From: Aldrovandia affinis
Lineage: Eukaryota > Chordata > Actinopteri > Notacanthiformes > Halosauridae
Assembly (NCBI GenBank): GCA_029706075.1
Contig: JAINUG010000052.1
Coordinates: forward strand, 2,197,498-2,261,497
Direction of reading: 5' to 3'
Length of the DNA: 64,000 nt
Position 1 is the first letter of the stretch; every line of letters begins with the position of its first letter. Below the pieces are notes generated by a model. The model did no database searches and was not told the origin of the DNA. It saw only the letters and a list, made by a program, of their open reading frames with translations. Shown here one piece after another: positions 45,484-55,881 of this stretch. Position numbers and translations under genes: made by a program.

Positions 45484-46540
45484 CTATTTTTTGCTGACGT
45501 CCTTACTTTCGTCGACTATCAATGCAAACAGTCCAGCTTCCTCTATTTCACTACTTATTTGCTCCCTAACCATAATTGCCATAATTTCAATGAACTCGTT
45601 CTGTATATCATGGTGAGTATACTTCGCATTTCTGGGATTGTCTGAACAGTTTTGTTGAACGCCAATAACGTGTAAAAGTTCAATGAAGTTGCCCCTGTTG
45701 TTAGAGTTTTTGTCTTCTCTGTGCCCTCTTTGTGCAACTGTTTGGCACGCAGTGAAGCGCAACGACTCGACAACTGCTCTCATGTATTCCCTATTTTCTC
45801 TCACCATTTTTAAATGTCCATCACTCAAAGCACTGCTGATTTTTGAACCGGCCTCTTTCCTAATGTTGAATTCAGCCCATGCATCCATAGAATACTTGTG
45901 CCCCGCACTGGCATTGTGTGTTTTAAACTATGCTGTCGCTTTGCGCCAGTTCTGATACCCATGGCCATGGGTAAACGCAGTCTCTGTATGGGCGAGCCCT
46001 GGGCATGAAAAATGTCTGCAGGTGAAACAAAACACACTGTCCTTAGAAATCGAATATTCTAACCAATTATAATCCTTGTACCAACTGCGATTAAAAAAAC
46101 GCAGCTGAAGTCCATTTTTCTTTCCAGGATAATTTTTGAGAACAGGGCGCCGTGGTCCTTCACTGCCGACTGGCTTTGATCATTGGGGCCAGCAGGGGTA
46201 CGTGAGCTACTACAGCTAGCAGTGGCTGTGCTGCAGCTAGCAGTGGCTGTGCTGCAGCTAGCGGTGGCGGCTGTGCTAACGTTAGGTATACCGCTAATGG
46301 TGGTTGTGGTACTACAGCTAACAGTGGCTGTGCTGCAGCTAGTGGTGGCTGCTGTGCTAACATTAGGTATACCGCTAATAGCGGTTGTGGTACTACAGCT
46401 AGCAGCAGCTAACTGCTCCTCCAGTGGGTCGGCGGAGAGCGGCTCTCCCTCTCGATCCTGCACCTCGGCGTCAACCCGTGGCTGTCGGCTATTGATGTAC
46501 TCTTCTTCAGCCTTGGGAACAGGGGGTGTCATATTTTTTT
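45484..46540 (-). pseudogene. Broken hAT transposase with TTF-type zinc finger (ZMYM/DUF4371-like)
   Basis: Read on the minus strand the order is: a low-complexity N-terminal region (46532 downward, with EEEYINSRQPRVDAEVQDRE), a 21-bp-unit Ala/Leu/Thr-rich repeat (46200-46420), then after a frame change NRSWYKDYNWLEYSISKDSV + FCFTCRHF and THGHGYQNWRKATA. These are the C-x2-C and downstream residues of the TTF zinc finger. An in-frame TAG near 45926 separates this from a 134-codon open frame with KISSALSDGHLKMVRENREY, RGNFIELLHVIG and FALIVDESKDVSKK. The last holds the first catalytic Asp (VDESKD) of the RNase-H-like core. The rest of the catalytic core and the hATC dimerisation domain are absent after 45484. 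It is a dead, 3'-truncated transposase. Confidence 0.85.
46196..46420. repeat. Internal repeats within the transposase remnant
   Basis: CTAGCAGTGGCTGTGCTGCAG units are tandem, followed by two copies of a longer block (GCTAACGTTAGGTATACCGC and its variant, about 105 bp apart). Confidence 0.85.
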
Positions 46541-46918
46541 TGTGTTTCTGAAGTCCATGGTCGTTTGCTTGGGATTAGAAAGCGGTCCATTGCGATTGAT
46601 GTTTAATGTTCGAGATGGCAACGTAATGTACGTAGGCTAGTTACAGGTACTCTCGTCTCACATATATATAGAAATACACACACACACACACACACACACA
46701 CAGGGCCTCTACTACAGAATGATAAAATAATTGTCGGTTGGTAGTTATTTTGATTTAAAATGTTTAATGAAAATGTAAAATTGTAAGGAAATGCTTGGAG
46801 GGGCTGCGCCGGTGCTATGCAAATTCCTGGGGGGGGCTATAGCCCCAGCAAGCCCCCCCCCCCGGCGGGGCTTCTGTATGTGTATGTGTATGCATTTCTA
46901 TATATATGTGTGTATATA
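46541..46918. other. Spacer with CA run and GC-rich palindromic patch
   Basis: CA lies at 46676-46701. 46797-46870 is GC-rich with GGGGGGGCTATAGCCCC and poly-C, and in minus orientation resembles the GC-rich 5' end of hAT elements. It may be the terminal part of the transposon whose gene lies at 45484-46540. Confidence 0.35.
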
Positions 46919-46920
46919 TA

Positions 46921-47766
46921 CACTACCGGTCAAAAGTTTTAGAACACCCCCATTTTCTAGTTTTTACTGAAATTTAAGCAGTTCAAGTCCAGTGAATAAC
47001 CTGAAATGGTACAAAGGTAAGCGGTAAACTGCCAGAGGTTAAAAAAAAAAGTTTAGGTTTCCAAAAACTGAAAACTAATTTAGTAGTAGTTTCCTACACC
47101 ATCAAAAGGCACTTGGAAACTGGAGGAAACTCTGACAGGAAGAGGTCTGGCAGACCCAATGCCACAACAAAATCAGAAGACAAGTTTCTAAGAGTCAACA
47201 GCTTGCGTGATAGGCGGCTCACAGGACAACAGCTTCAAGCACAGCTTAACACTGGTTGAAGTAAGGAAGTCTCAGTTTCAACTGTGAAGAGAAGACTTCG
47301 AGCTGCAGGTTTGACAAGTCGAGTGGCAGTAAGAAAGCCATTGCCAAGATGGAAAAACAAGAAAAAGAGGCTTGTCTGGGCCATGAAGCACTGCCAGTGG
47401 ACTACTGAAGACTGGAAGAAGGTCTTATGGACCGATGAATCAACATTTTCAATCTTGACATCTTGTAGACCGTCGAGTAGGCGAAAGGATGGTTCCTCAG
47501 TGTGTGACACCAACTGTCAAACATGGAGGAGGAAGCGTGATGGTCTGGGGCTCTTTTGCTGGATCCAGAGTCGGCAACTTGCACAGAGTGACTGTTAACC
47601 CACGTTAACCCATTACTTATTCCCTGAAAAGGGCCTTTTTTTAAATAACTCCTCTGCCAGTTTACCGCTTACCTTTGTACCATTTCAGGTTATTCACTGG
47701 ACTTGAACTGCCTAAATTTAAGTAAAAACTGAAATTGGCGTGTTCTAAAACCTTTGACCAGTAGTG
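46921..47766. mobile_element. Internally deleted Tc1 element in a TA run
   Basis: Termini CACTACCGGTCAAAAGTTTT and complement CCTTTGACCAGTAGTG, with TA on both sides. Same family as 37865-39073 but with different internal deletions (846 bp). Inserted in (TATA)n/(TG)n. Confidence 0.93.
47085..47600 (+). pseudogene. Tc1 transposase remnant, middle part
   Basis: Several frames are needed: HHQKALGNWRK, then KRRLRAAGLTSRVAVRKPLP, KKRLVWAMKHCQWTTEDWKK and VLWTDESTFSI with the first catalytic Asp. Further parts (DGSSVCDTNCQTWRRKRDGL in a shifted frame) correspond to the GGGSVMVWG region of the sister copy. The N-terminal 60 or so codons and the whole C-terminal half with the second Asp and Glu are deleted. 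Confidence 0.85.
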
Positions 47767-47800
<34 letters not shown>

Positions 47801-47892
47801 CACGTGTGTGTATATATATATATGTGTGTGTGAGAGAAAGACTGTGTGTGAGAGAGAGAGAGAGCGAGAGTGTGTGTGTGTGTATATATATA
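47767..47892. repeat. Compound TA/GT/GA microsatellite
   Basis: TATATA, GTGTGT, GAGAGA and GTGTGT blocks follow each other. Confidence 0.95.
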
Positions 47893-49195
47893 ATTACAAA
47901 AAACCTTGGTTTTAAACCTCTAAAGCCTCTTTTAATTCATCAGTAGCTGCTTTGAATTCCTTCTGAAGGGTAAAGCGGGCAGTGTCCTACCTACAAAACC
48001 AGAGCCTTCACTCCCCCCAACTCCCTAACCGTCCCTCCGCACTAATGTCCTACTTGTATCGAGGAATTTCTGTGCCAAGCTGTTCCCGACAGTCAGCGTC
48101 CGCGGCTTGACGAATGGGCCAGGCCTGTTTTCGGTGTCGTCTGTATTGAGTCGTTGAACTGAGAACACTGTGCCCTGTCACACTTTTTTTTCCTAGAAAA
48201 CATGACTGAGCGGGAGGAGGGGCTTTCCTGTAAGCCTCTGAAAACAGCTATTGATTAGCTACATAGAGTGAAGACCCCTAACATTAACTTGATCTGGGCC
48301 ACGTTGGAGGAGCTATACAAGGACTAATATAAACGGCGTGTTTCTGACAAATGTTGGACTAGTTTTAAGAAAATCAGTTGGATGCACGATATAATAACGA
48401 TTCCAAATTAGTCCCCCCCCTCCTCCCTCCTGGTTTTGATCTCTGTGTTGTGAATTCTTGAATGAAGCACTTTCAAGGTATAGCATAAATCTCATGCCAT
48501 ATGTAATTTGTCATTTCTGAATCTGTGCTATAATCCCAGTGTTGAGTCAAGCAAGATTTTATGTTTTATTGATCCTTTTCTTTGGCATCGGTTGAGGATT
48601 TTTTTAGATTTGATACTTACTTTATGAAAGTAGCTTGACAATGTAGTTTGACATATTGGACAGAGAGCCATATTTAGACAAGCCAGTTAGGTTGCAGTTT
48701 CGATTCACTCTGGGCATGCAGATGGGTGAGTCATGTAGCTACTCACATTTCAGATGTGTTCATGAAGAACCAAGAGTGGATATTGTCTGTTAAACAAACT
48801 GAGAGGTATTTACTTTTAGCATACCTGAACTCAGGACCTTTGCTAAACGCTTTGCAAATTGTCAGAATTTGTTCACTTAACCAGCAGTGACTGGATCTGA
48901 AAGTTGAAGTGACTGTTTTGTCGGTTCAAAGTTTTTGTGCTTTTTTAGCATTGTCGGAAAAAAATGCTTTTAACGTCACATACCTCCACTGAGATCTTTT
49001 GTAAATAATTCAGCCGAGTACATTGAACGCGATGACAGAAAAGGCTATCTCCAATCTCCCTTGTGAGATCAAAGAGGTGTTTCTGGAAAAAATATGAATT
49101 ACAGTTCCAAACATAGCCCCTTTGGGCTCCCATTTGAGAAGAGTACATTTTTACAAAAGTGACAAAATCCAATAAGGTTCTACATAAAATCCTAC
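47893..49195. other. Intronic sequence
   Basis: No gene or transposon recognised. Confidence 0.35.
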
Positions 49196-49450
49196 ATTCA
49201 TAAGAACATAAGAATACATAATGACGGGAACAGGCCGTTCAGCCCATCTAGGTTCGTCATGTCCTAATCTAAAGAGTATCCAGTACTGCATCTAGTCTGG
49301 ACTTGAATAGCCCGAGTGTTTCTGCCTCTACTACCTGACCTGGCAAGCTGTTCCAGGCAAAAAAAACTTCCTAATATCCATGCAGAATTTTCCTTTAACT
49401 AATTTCCACCTGTGGCCTCTTTGATCTACCAAACTACCAAAATCTTTGGT
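49196..49450 (-). mobile_element. CR1-like LINE 3' UTR repeat, copy 1
   Basis: CATAAGAACATAAGAATACA is the complement of the 3' tail. GGCCGTTCAGCCCATC, CATCTAGTCTGGACTTGAAT, GCAAGCTGTTCCAGGC and ACTTCCTAATATCCATG follow. This order of phrases corresponds to the well-known CR1-type 3' UTR of vertebrates. Confidence 0.7.
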
Positions 49451-49602
49451 AGTTCACTTTGTTAATCCCTTTTAGAAATTAAAAAAACCTCAATCAAAGC
49501 AGGATAGCATGGAGCGAGATTGTGCTGTGGGCTTTTCTTCAGTAGCTGTCACTGCAGTTTTTCCAACGGTGTGCCTGTGCCGTTCAAACACTGCTCCTGG
49601 CT

Positions 49603-49797
49603 TCTGTTACCACACCGTATTGCCATCAGACCCCTTAACTCAATACATATTTGCCAGGCCAGGTAGTAGAGGCAGAAACACTTGAGGCTATTCAGGTCCA
49701 GACTAGATGCAGTACTGGATACTCTTTAGATTAGGACATGACGAGCCCGGATGGGCTGAACGGCCTGTTCTCATCATTATGTATTCTTATGTTCTTA

Positions 49798-49798
<1 letters not shown>
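49603..49798 (+). mobile_element. CR1-like LINE 3' UTR repeat, copy 2
   Basis: The same element in the opposite orientation (GCTGAACGGCCTGTTCTCAT to TTCTTATGTTCTTATG), so copies 1 and 2 form an inverted pair about 150 bp apart. Followed by (GT)n and a second CTTATGTTCTTATGTTCTTA tail-like stretch at 49868-49888. Confidence 0.7.
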
Positions 49799-49829
<31 letters not shown>

Positions 49830-49848
49830 TATATGAGTGTGTGTGTGT
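49799..49848. repeat. (GT)n microsatellite
   Basis: GTGTGT with GCGCGC and TATG interruptions, directly at the LINE tail. Confidence 0.93.
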
Positions 49849-49889
49849 GGTCTTGTCATTATGTATCCTTATGTTCTTATGTTCTTATA

Positions 49890-50513
49890 TAGTAGAACTA
49901 CTGAATTGTATTATCAAAAATGATGATTATATATATTTATCTGGTTCGAGAGAAGTAGATGTGCTGTGAGATGTGGCAAGATGCAATTTAAAGAGAACCA
50001 AGTGGAGAGATTCACACGTAGTCAATGATTGGCTGAAGCTGTGGCTAAATTGCTGTTATGCACTACGACATGCGTTGAATGCATTAGCTTAACTTTCCAT
50101 CAAAAAGGCAGAAAGTACACTTTGCATATGCTTTACTTAATAAGTACTGTCTAACTGTTATGTAAGTGCGCACTTTTTCAATTACATAAAGGGGTTGTTG
50201 GGTATGGGGTAAGAGCAAGGCCAAGAGGTGTTCAATGTATGCCTAGATTCTATTACATTTTTGAATAACAGATTTAAGCAACTTTTTTTTTTTTACTGGT
50301 CTGGTGGTCATAGATATTCACAAAATGTGTAGTGTAGGAATAGAAAAAACAGTAACAGTCCCAAGAGAAGTCTGCTCAAACTTAATGGCGAAGATGGTGG
50401 TGGTGTGTTTTCCATGTGTGTGAGGGTATCATGCTTAAACTGCAATTGCATTACATTGCTTTGTTGCCATCTCGAAAAACTGACAAATAAATATTTTGTT
50501 TTTTTACTTGTTT
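49890..50513. other. Intronic sequence
   Basis: Nothing recognised. Confidence 0.35.
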
Positions 50514-50523
50514 CAAATTTTTT

Positions 50524-50820
50524 CCAGATTTTCTCCCAGTTCAGTGGCCAATTATACCCTCTATTTATTTAGATTTGCCCACCCCATACGAGTTTGCTGC
50601 AAGTCTCTACGAGGCAAGCTAATTCTCTGAGGGCTTCCTTCGAGACACAATTTTCCCACCCATGTTCAGGAGACAGCCAAACGCCATCTCCGATTGGGGC
50701 TCCCCACCAGTGCTGGTATGGTACAGTCAGGTTTTGAACCGCAACCATGATAGGCAGCTAACACTTGTAAAGGACCAGCCAATATGGGTGCATTAGACCA
50801 CTACGCTATCAGAGGCCCTA
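50524..50820 (-). mobile_element. SINE family B, minus strand, with 10-bp TSD
   Basis: CAAATTTTTT lies at 50514-50523 and 50821-50830. The tail complement TTCTCCCAGTTCAGTGGCCA and head complement CACTACGCTATCAGAGGCCC place it in the GATAGCGTAG head type. Confidence 0.92.
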
Positions 50821-50830
50821 CAAATTTTTT

Positions 50831-51429
50831 AAAAGAGGGCAAATACAGCAAATATCAAATTCAGTTAGCAAACATTAAATGCACTTTTTGGTGTCATAAC
50901 TCAGTGTCAGTGCTTCTACATTGAAACGAGATCTGTATTCACATTCCAAGTACCGTTCCCATTCAAGTTATTACCAACCAGTTAAATGCAGTGCATTGTG
51001 GGGGCGAATCACAGGATATTGCATGCAGTATTGTACAGTACGGTAGAAAGTAGACAGTGAGTGTGCTGTGTTGTTCATTTCCACCTGTGTGAAGCTGTTA
51101 TACACTGAAATGGATGTCACTGACAGCGTTTGCCATCAAGACCCTATAAATCTACCCCGCGGTGTGGGTACACGAAGAGCGTAGCAAATTAACCTTTTTT
51201 TTTTTTTTTTTTTTTTTTACTAGTCATAGGAAAAATCTTTGTCCATATCTATTTATTATTATTATTTTTTATAAAAGGATGAGACATGAATGTACCACAC
51301 TGTAAATATTGTTTTGACATGTCTATTTCTGCGGTCTCTTGAAATGGGGGTGGGGGAGTGAGGGGGGGGGGGTAAAGGGGGTGTGCATTATGCTTCTCTC
51401 TGGCCTAAAGAGATCGAAGATAAGTGTCA
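50831..51429. other. Intronic sequence with poly-T and poly-G runs
   Basis: T run at 51196-51219, G run near 51361-51371. No gene recognised. Confidence 0.4.
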
Positions 51430-52380
51430 CACAACAACGGGCCCTTGTTGTGTTGCTGGAGAAATGTAAGAGAATATATTATATTTTGTTATAGGGCTAT
51501 AATCCGTCTCGGGGATTGTTTTGTTAAAAAAATAATAATAATAATTTTTAAAGCCTGACTTCAAAAATCTAAAGGAATGTGATTATGCTTTATTAATGCG
51601 TTGTAACAATTCCCTAAAGTTGATATTAGCATGAATAATATCCATGAGTTGCCCAATCACACCCCTCCCCCCCACCCAAAAAAAGTATTAAGTCTTAATA
51701 AGTTAATCATCTCAAATGGGGGGGGGGACACACACACACACAACTGAAAGCAAAGCCGTTTTTTAACAGACACTTTCCCCACCAGATTACACGTGTTCTG
51801 TCATTTATCATTCCCGATATGAGGTCAGTCGGCTGAGGTAATAAAACGTTCCGTCAGAAATGTACTACAGGTCTGAATCACCCGTTCACGCCACCTTCCA
51901 GCTAAACTCTGGCGTTAAATCAAGCGGGGCAGAGCGTTTCCTTAGGCACGCGCATTGGCTTTTAATTTCCCCAAGAACCTTTAAAATATCATTCATTACA
52001 AGAACTACACATATTTGGTTTTTTTTTTAAGTCTCGTAAATCAACGCGCGCGGGGCCCCGACTGCAATAATTATAGCAAGTTAACATGTAATTTTCGAGC
52101 TGAAAGCTGCATGGCGGATTTTTTAGCATATGCAAACGAGGCAATTCAAATAGTGTTGCGGATATTAATACGGAGGAGCAGGTAACGAGGTGCGGGTTAT
52201 GAATTATGCATCAAAAAGCGGTTGATCTTCAATAAAGGAAATGAATTCGGCGTGTAATCTAATTAGCAATGGAAGTGTATTATGTTGAGCTGCGGAAAGC
52301 AACTGTCCTTGAGAAAGAGAATTTATTTACAGAACATGTTGGCTCACCGGAACGGTACTGAGATTTTAAAGTGGATGGAA
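51430..52380. promoter_or_regulatory. Candidate conserved element upstream of the dach1 exon
   Basis: Transposon-free apart from short G, CA and T runs (51718-51740, 52020-52029). 52060-52290 contains TGCAATAATTATAGCAAG, AGCATATGCAAACGAGG, GGATATTAATACGG, GGTTATGAATTATGCATC and AATCTAATTAGCAATGG. The dense TAATTA, octamer-like and ATGCAT motifs 400-650 bp before the exon make this a strong candidate for a conserved regulatory element. Confidence 0.35.
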
Positions 52381-52391
52381 TGTTAAACCGT

Positions 52392-52607
52392 CTCTCTCTC
52401 TCTCTCTCTCTCTCACTCTCTCTTTCCCTCTCTGTCATTGTCTCTCTCTCTTTCTCTCTCACTATCTTTTTCTCTACCTATTTTCTTTCTCTCTTTCCCA
52501 CTGTCTTTTTCTCCTTATCTCTCTCTCTTCCTCTCACTCTCATTCTCTCTCTTTCTCTCACTGTCTTTCTCTCAACCTTTTTTCCTTTTCTCTTTCCCTC
52601 TCTCTCG

Positions 52608-52681
<74 letters not shown>

Positions 52682-52686
52682 CTCTC
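52392..52686. repeat. (CT)n tract directly upstream of the exon
   Basis: About 290 bp of CTCTCT with TTTCTC and CCTCTC interruptions. The last 90 bp are pure CT. It ends 16 bp before the 3' splice site, so it works as, or extends, the polypyrimidine tract of the intron. Confidence 0.97.
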
Positions 52687-52702
52687 TACATGTTATTTTC
52701 AG
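52687..52702 (+). other. dach1: 3' splice site of the dach1 exon
   Basis: ACATGTTATTTTCAG joins the CT microsatellite to the exon. The reading phase agrees with the known DACH1 protein order. Confidence 0.85.
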
Positions 52703-52818
52703 TTCGAGGCCTGGACGGCCACCAAAGAGGACCCAGAGCGTCACGTCACCAGAGAACCCCCACATCATGCCGCACTCCGTGCCCGGCCTGATGTCACCCG
52801 GAATCATTCCCCCCACAG
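52703..52818 (+). CDS. dach1: Dachshund homolog 1 (DACH1), exon 2
   Basis: A 116-bp internal exon. It follows a pyrimidine-rich tract and TGTTATTTTCAG (acceptor AG at 52701-52702) and ends in CCCACAG before GTACAT (donor at 52819). It starts with the third base of a Ser codon and ends with the first base of a Gly codon. The 38 whole codons read SRPGRPPKRTQSVTSPEN, then PHIMPHSVPGLMSPGIIPPT. This matches, with about one substitution (Pro for Ser after PEN), the stretch that follows the DS/Dachbox-N DNA-binding domain in vertebrate DACH1; DACH2 is clearly different there. DACH1 is a nuclear, chromatin-bound cofactor of the SIX/EYA/PAX network in eye, limb, brain and kidney development. The exon encodes an AT-hook-like basic RPGRPPKR motif plus a Ser/Pro-rich linker. 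Exon 1 must lie upstream of the window and exon 3 (poly-Ala) downstream. A fish paralogue (dacha or dachb) cannot be told apart from this alone. Confidence 0.93.
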
Positions 52819-52905
52819 GTACATTTGGGGCCTCTTCTCCCTCCTACACTTCCAACTCACCTGGAGGCCTCCAGATTCCAGACACCAGATTCTCTCCTCT
52901 GAAGG
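52819..52905 (+). other. dach1: 5' splice site and start of the next intron
   Basis: CAG|GTACAT is a donor with the invariant GT but poor agreement at positions +4 to +6 (consensus GTRAGT). The open frame continuing for 37 codons past it, into the SINE, is intron read-through and not coding. Confidence 0.75.
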
Positions 52906-53060
52906 GTGGCTCTGTGTGGCTCAGTAGGTAGAGCATGGCGCTGACAACGCTTAGGTTGTGGGTTTGATTCCCATTTGGACCACATGTACTGAAAAATGTA
53001 TGCATTCACTACTGTAAGTCGCTTTGGATAAAAGCGTCTCCTAAATGGCATATATTATTA
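52906..53060 (+). mobile_element. SINE family A, copy 8, 90 bp downstream of the exon
   Basis: A well-preserved copy: GTGTGGCTCAGTAGGTAGAG, box B GGTTTGATTCCC and tail GGATAAAAGCGTCTCCTAAA, followed by a TAT/ATT-rich end. Same strand as dach1. Confidence 0.94.
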
Positions 53061-53756
53061 TGTATTATTATAATTATATTAAGGGCAGCCTGACACAGCA
53101 GAACAAGGAAAACAAAATCAGAGGGAAATAAAATAAAACCCTCAAACCTTATGTGATTTCACAATGCAGCCCAACATCGTTCCCGATGTCTGTTCATATA
53201 TTCAGTTTTACGCCTGTATAAATGAGTCAGCGTTTTTACTTCCATTCATAATGTATATGGGCCTGTTCTTACTGTAAATTCAGCACTGAAAGGACGATTA
53301 TCCTATTTTCTCATTTTAAGGGGTATTTAGTGGTCCGACATGTGAGATGTTAAGGGAGTTAAGTCACTGCAGGTTAGCTCTGTGGCGACAGTTTATACTT
53401 GGTGTGGCGTAGACAGGACTACTTTTTAAGTCTTTTTAAAGTAATCAAATGAAACCTCTACCCAACGTGTGGAACTGATGTGCTGGCCATATGCAACCTT
53501 GGGCACCTAACTTTGTTTAAAGTTGGGGGGCGGCAGAGTTGAAACCAAGACGGGGGGCCTGAGGGTCCTGCCCCGATTTCCTGCGATTCTACGCTGTTTA
53601 CTAACAGAAATTGTGCGACTTCGTCAAACCTTCACAGAAGCAGGCAAAGGCCTGTCTCAGCCACATTGCTAGCAGCTAGCTACAACAGTGCATTGCCATT
53701 AAATAGTTTTTTTGCATAATTATGTTGCTTACATATATATTTTTGTAGTCATCAGT
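53061..53756. other. Intronic sequence
   Basis: No gene or repeat recognised. An adjacent (TTGAA)n run starts at 53757. Confidence 0.35.
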
Positions 53757-54110
53757 GAATTGAATTGAATTGAATTGAACATTGGATTTATATAGCACTT
53801 TTCAAGGAACCCAAAGCGCTTTACAATGATAGGAACAACTCACCTCAACAACCACCAATGTGCAGCACCCACCTGGGTCAACGCGACGGCAGCTATAGTG
53901 CACCAGTACAAGCTCACTACACATCAGATACACAGTGCAAAGGCGAGGAGGGAGGGAATTAATTGTATATATATTGTCGGGAATTGGTTGGGAATTTGGC
54001 CAGGACACTGGGTTAACACCCTACTCTTTTAGAGAAGCGCCATGGGATCTTTTATGACCACAGAGAGTAAGGACCTCGGTTTTTACCATCCCATCCGAAT
54101 GACAGACATG
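53757..54110. mobile_element. Interspersed repeat, LINE-like, teleost family
   Basis: GAATTGAATTGAATTGAA is followed by TTTATATAGCACTTTTCAAG and CCCAAAGCGCTTTACAATGA, then CAGCACCCACCTGGGT, GCCAGGACACTGGGTTAACA, AGAAGCGCCATGGGATCTTT and GACCTCGGTTTTTACC. I know this order of phrases as a high-copy fish repeat but cannot assign a clade. No coding remains. Confidence 0.65.
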
Positions 54111-55082
54111 CCATAAAATGTATGTGTGGGGGGGAAATAGACAGTCTTGCCTCCACTGAATTGAAAATCGAGACAGTTGTATGATACAGGGGCTCTTTGC
54201 ATAAAAATAAAAAAATCAACATTGTGTATAAATGCATAGGTCATATAATTTATTTTGTCAGAGTATGGTATGGAGGTATGGAGCTTACAGTGGTGTATTA
54301 GATCAATAAAACAAACAAAGGAAGTCATGTAGATAAAGTGATAGGCTTATAGTACACACAAGCGGATGATTCTGGATGTCTGGGTAGTTGGGTCCTGATC
54401 AGCCAATGGAATAGGCTAGCTAGAAGTGGATAGGTGATTACTTTCCTTTCTTGCCAAGATGCTACATGAAGAATTCTGCAGACTAATCTGTAGCCAATCA
54501 GGGATTCAATGCATAGATGGGGGTACCGATAACATGTATATTGGGAGTATGGGACACCATTTGAACTTCAAAACTGGACAGTGAATAGAAGCAGAACACA
54601 AAACAGGGATGTAGCTTCATCAATTAATAGTTTGACACCAGTCACCTTAGTTGGCATCATTTTTTGTGAAAAAAAGGACATTGGGATTGGTTGATTGGAA
54701 ACCAGTGGTTGGACCTGATTTTTAGGACAATCCCCCATTTTACACAGCACGAGTTAGGATTCCACAAAGTCCATCCGCTTGCCGAGAGACAATTAGCGGT
54801 AATTACATTGGTCTTTGTCTAAAAAATTCATAAGTGGAGGGGATAACCTTGAACTAATTTTTAACAATCAATCCCTTTTGTTCCAGAGTGTTCATTTTAC
54901 TCTTCTAATGCAGACAGGGGTTGGAGGACCATTGGGAACTGTGTGGGCATATGTAATATACGAGGCCTGAGTAGTCTGCTTGGCGTACTAGATGCCTTAC
55001 AATACAGGACAACAGACCCTCCTACAGAACTTACATGAGAGCCTGTCTGTGATAAATACAAAAAACTAAAGAAATAATGCCA
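54111..55082. other. Intronic sequence
   Basis: No gene or repeat recognised. Confidence 0.35.
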
Positions 55083-55292
55083 AGGCCTCGGGTGGCGTAA
55101 CGGTCAAAGCATTTGCCCAATGCAGCCACGCGCCAGTCCGGCTCTGGCCGAGAGCCATGATCGGGGGCGGCAATTTGGCTGACCGCCCCAAAGGGAGGAG
55201 GGAGGGTGAGCCGGCACGGGCTCGCTGAGAAGCGCAAAAGGCGTCCCTGTACGGGAAAAACAGGCTTGCCTCCGAGGAGGAGCGGAGGGTAA
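55083..55292 (+). mobile_element. SINE family B, second head type, 3' truncated
   Basis: AAGGCCTCGGGTGGCGTAAC + GGTCAAAGCATTTGCCC at the head. Box B is damaged (only CAATGCAGCCACGCGCCAG between the boxes) and the tail is missing after GGAGGAGCGGAGGGTAAATT. Confidence 0.88.
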
Positions 55293-55668
55293 ATTAATGT
55301 TTATTATTTGTACTTATTAACCAAAGTAATATTCATACCACAAACCACATTTTAATATTTCAAACAAAATGACCGCCCGTACCTCTCCAAGCAAAGAGGT
55401 ATAAGCAATGTAGAATTAAATACAATGCTGTTTATCTTTTAGCCATTTACTGTGTTCAATTCCATTCCTGTTTTTTTAGAGCTTGATATTGACCGTTCTA
55501 TATTGTGTCAAGCCTACAATCCAATTTATTATTCTACATTTCAAACAATCCAGACGGTCACAGGTTTGAGCTCCTCAGGTACTTTATGTCATGAGTCAAC
55601 TATGACGCAGTTGGCTTTGTCTTGTCAGGTAGGTTATTATTTAGTCGGCTAGGGTATCGTCGGATTGA
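55293..55668. other. Intronic sequence
   Basis: Nothing recognised. Confidence 0.35.
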
Positions 55669-55857
55669 ACATAACAACATAAGAATACATAATTACGAGA
55701 ACGGGCCGTTCAGCCCATCCAGGCTCATCATGTCCTATCTAGTACTGCATCTAGTCTGGACCTGAATAGCCCCAAGTGTTTCTGCCTCTACTACCTGACC
55801 TGACAAATATGTATTGAGTTAAGAAGGCTGTTGGCAATACGGTGTGGTAACAGATGC
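55669..55857 (-). mobile_element. CR1-like LINE 3' UTR repeat, copy 3
   Basis: ACATAAGAATACATAATTAC, GGGCCGTTCAGCCCATCC and GGCAATACGGTGTGGTAACAG match 49603-49798 in reverse orientation, including the inner part of the element. A family B SINE follows closely. Confidence 0.7.
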
Positions 55858-55881
55858 TTCATCAAAAAAATGGTTACTCAG

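Noticed and set aside
52371..52931. 186-codon + frame spanning CT tract, exon and SINE as one gene
   Set aside because: Only 52703-52818 codes for DACH1. The upstream part is CT repeat and the downstream part is intron and SINE; splice sites limit the exon.
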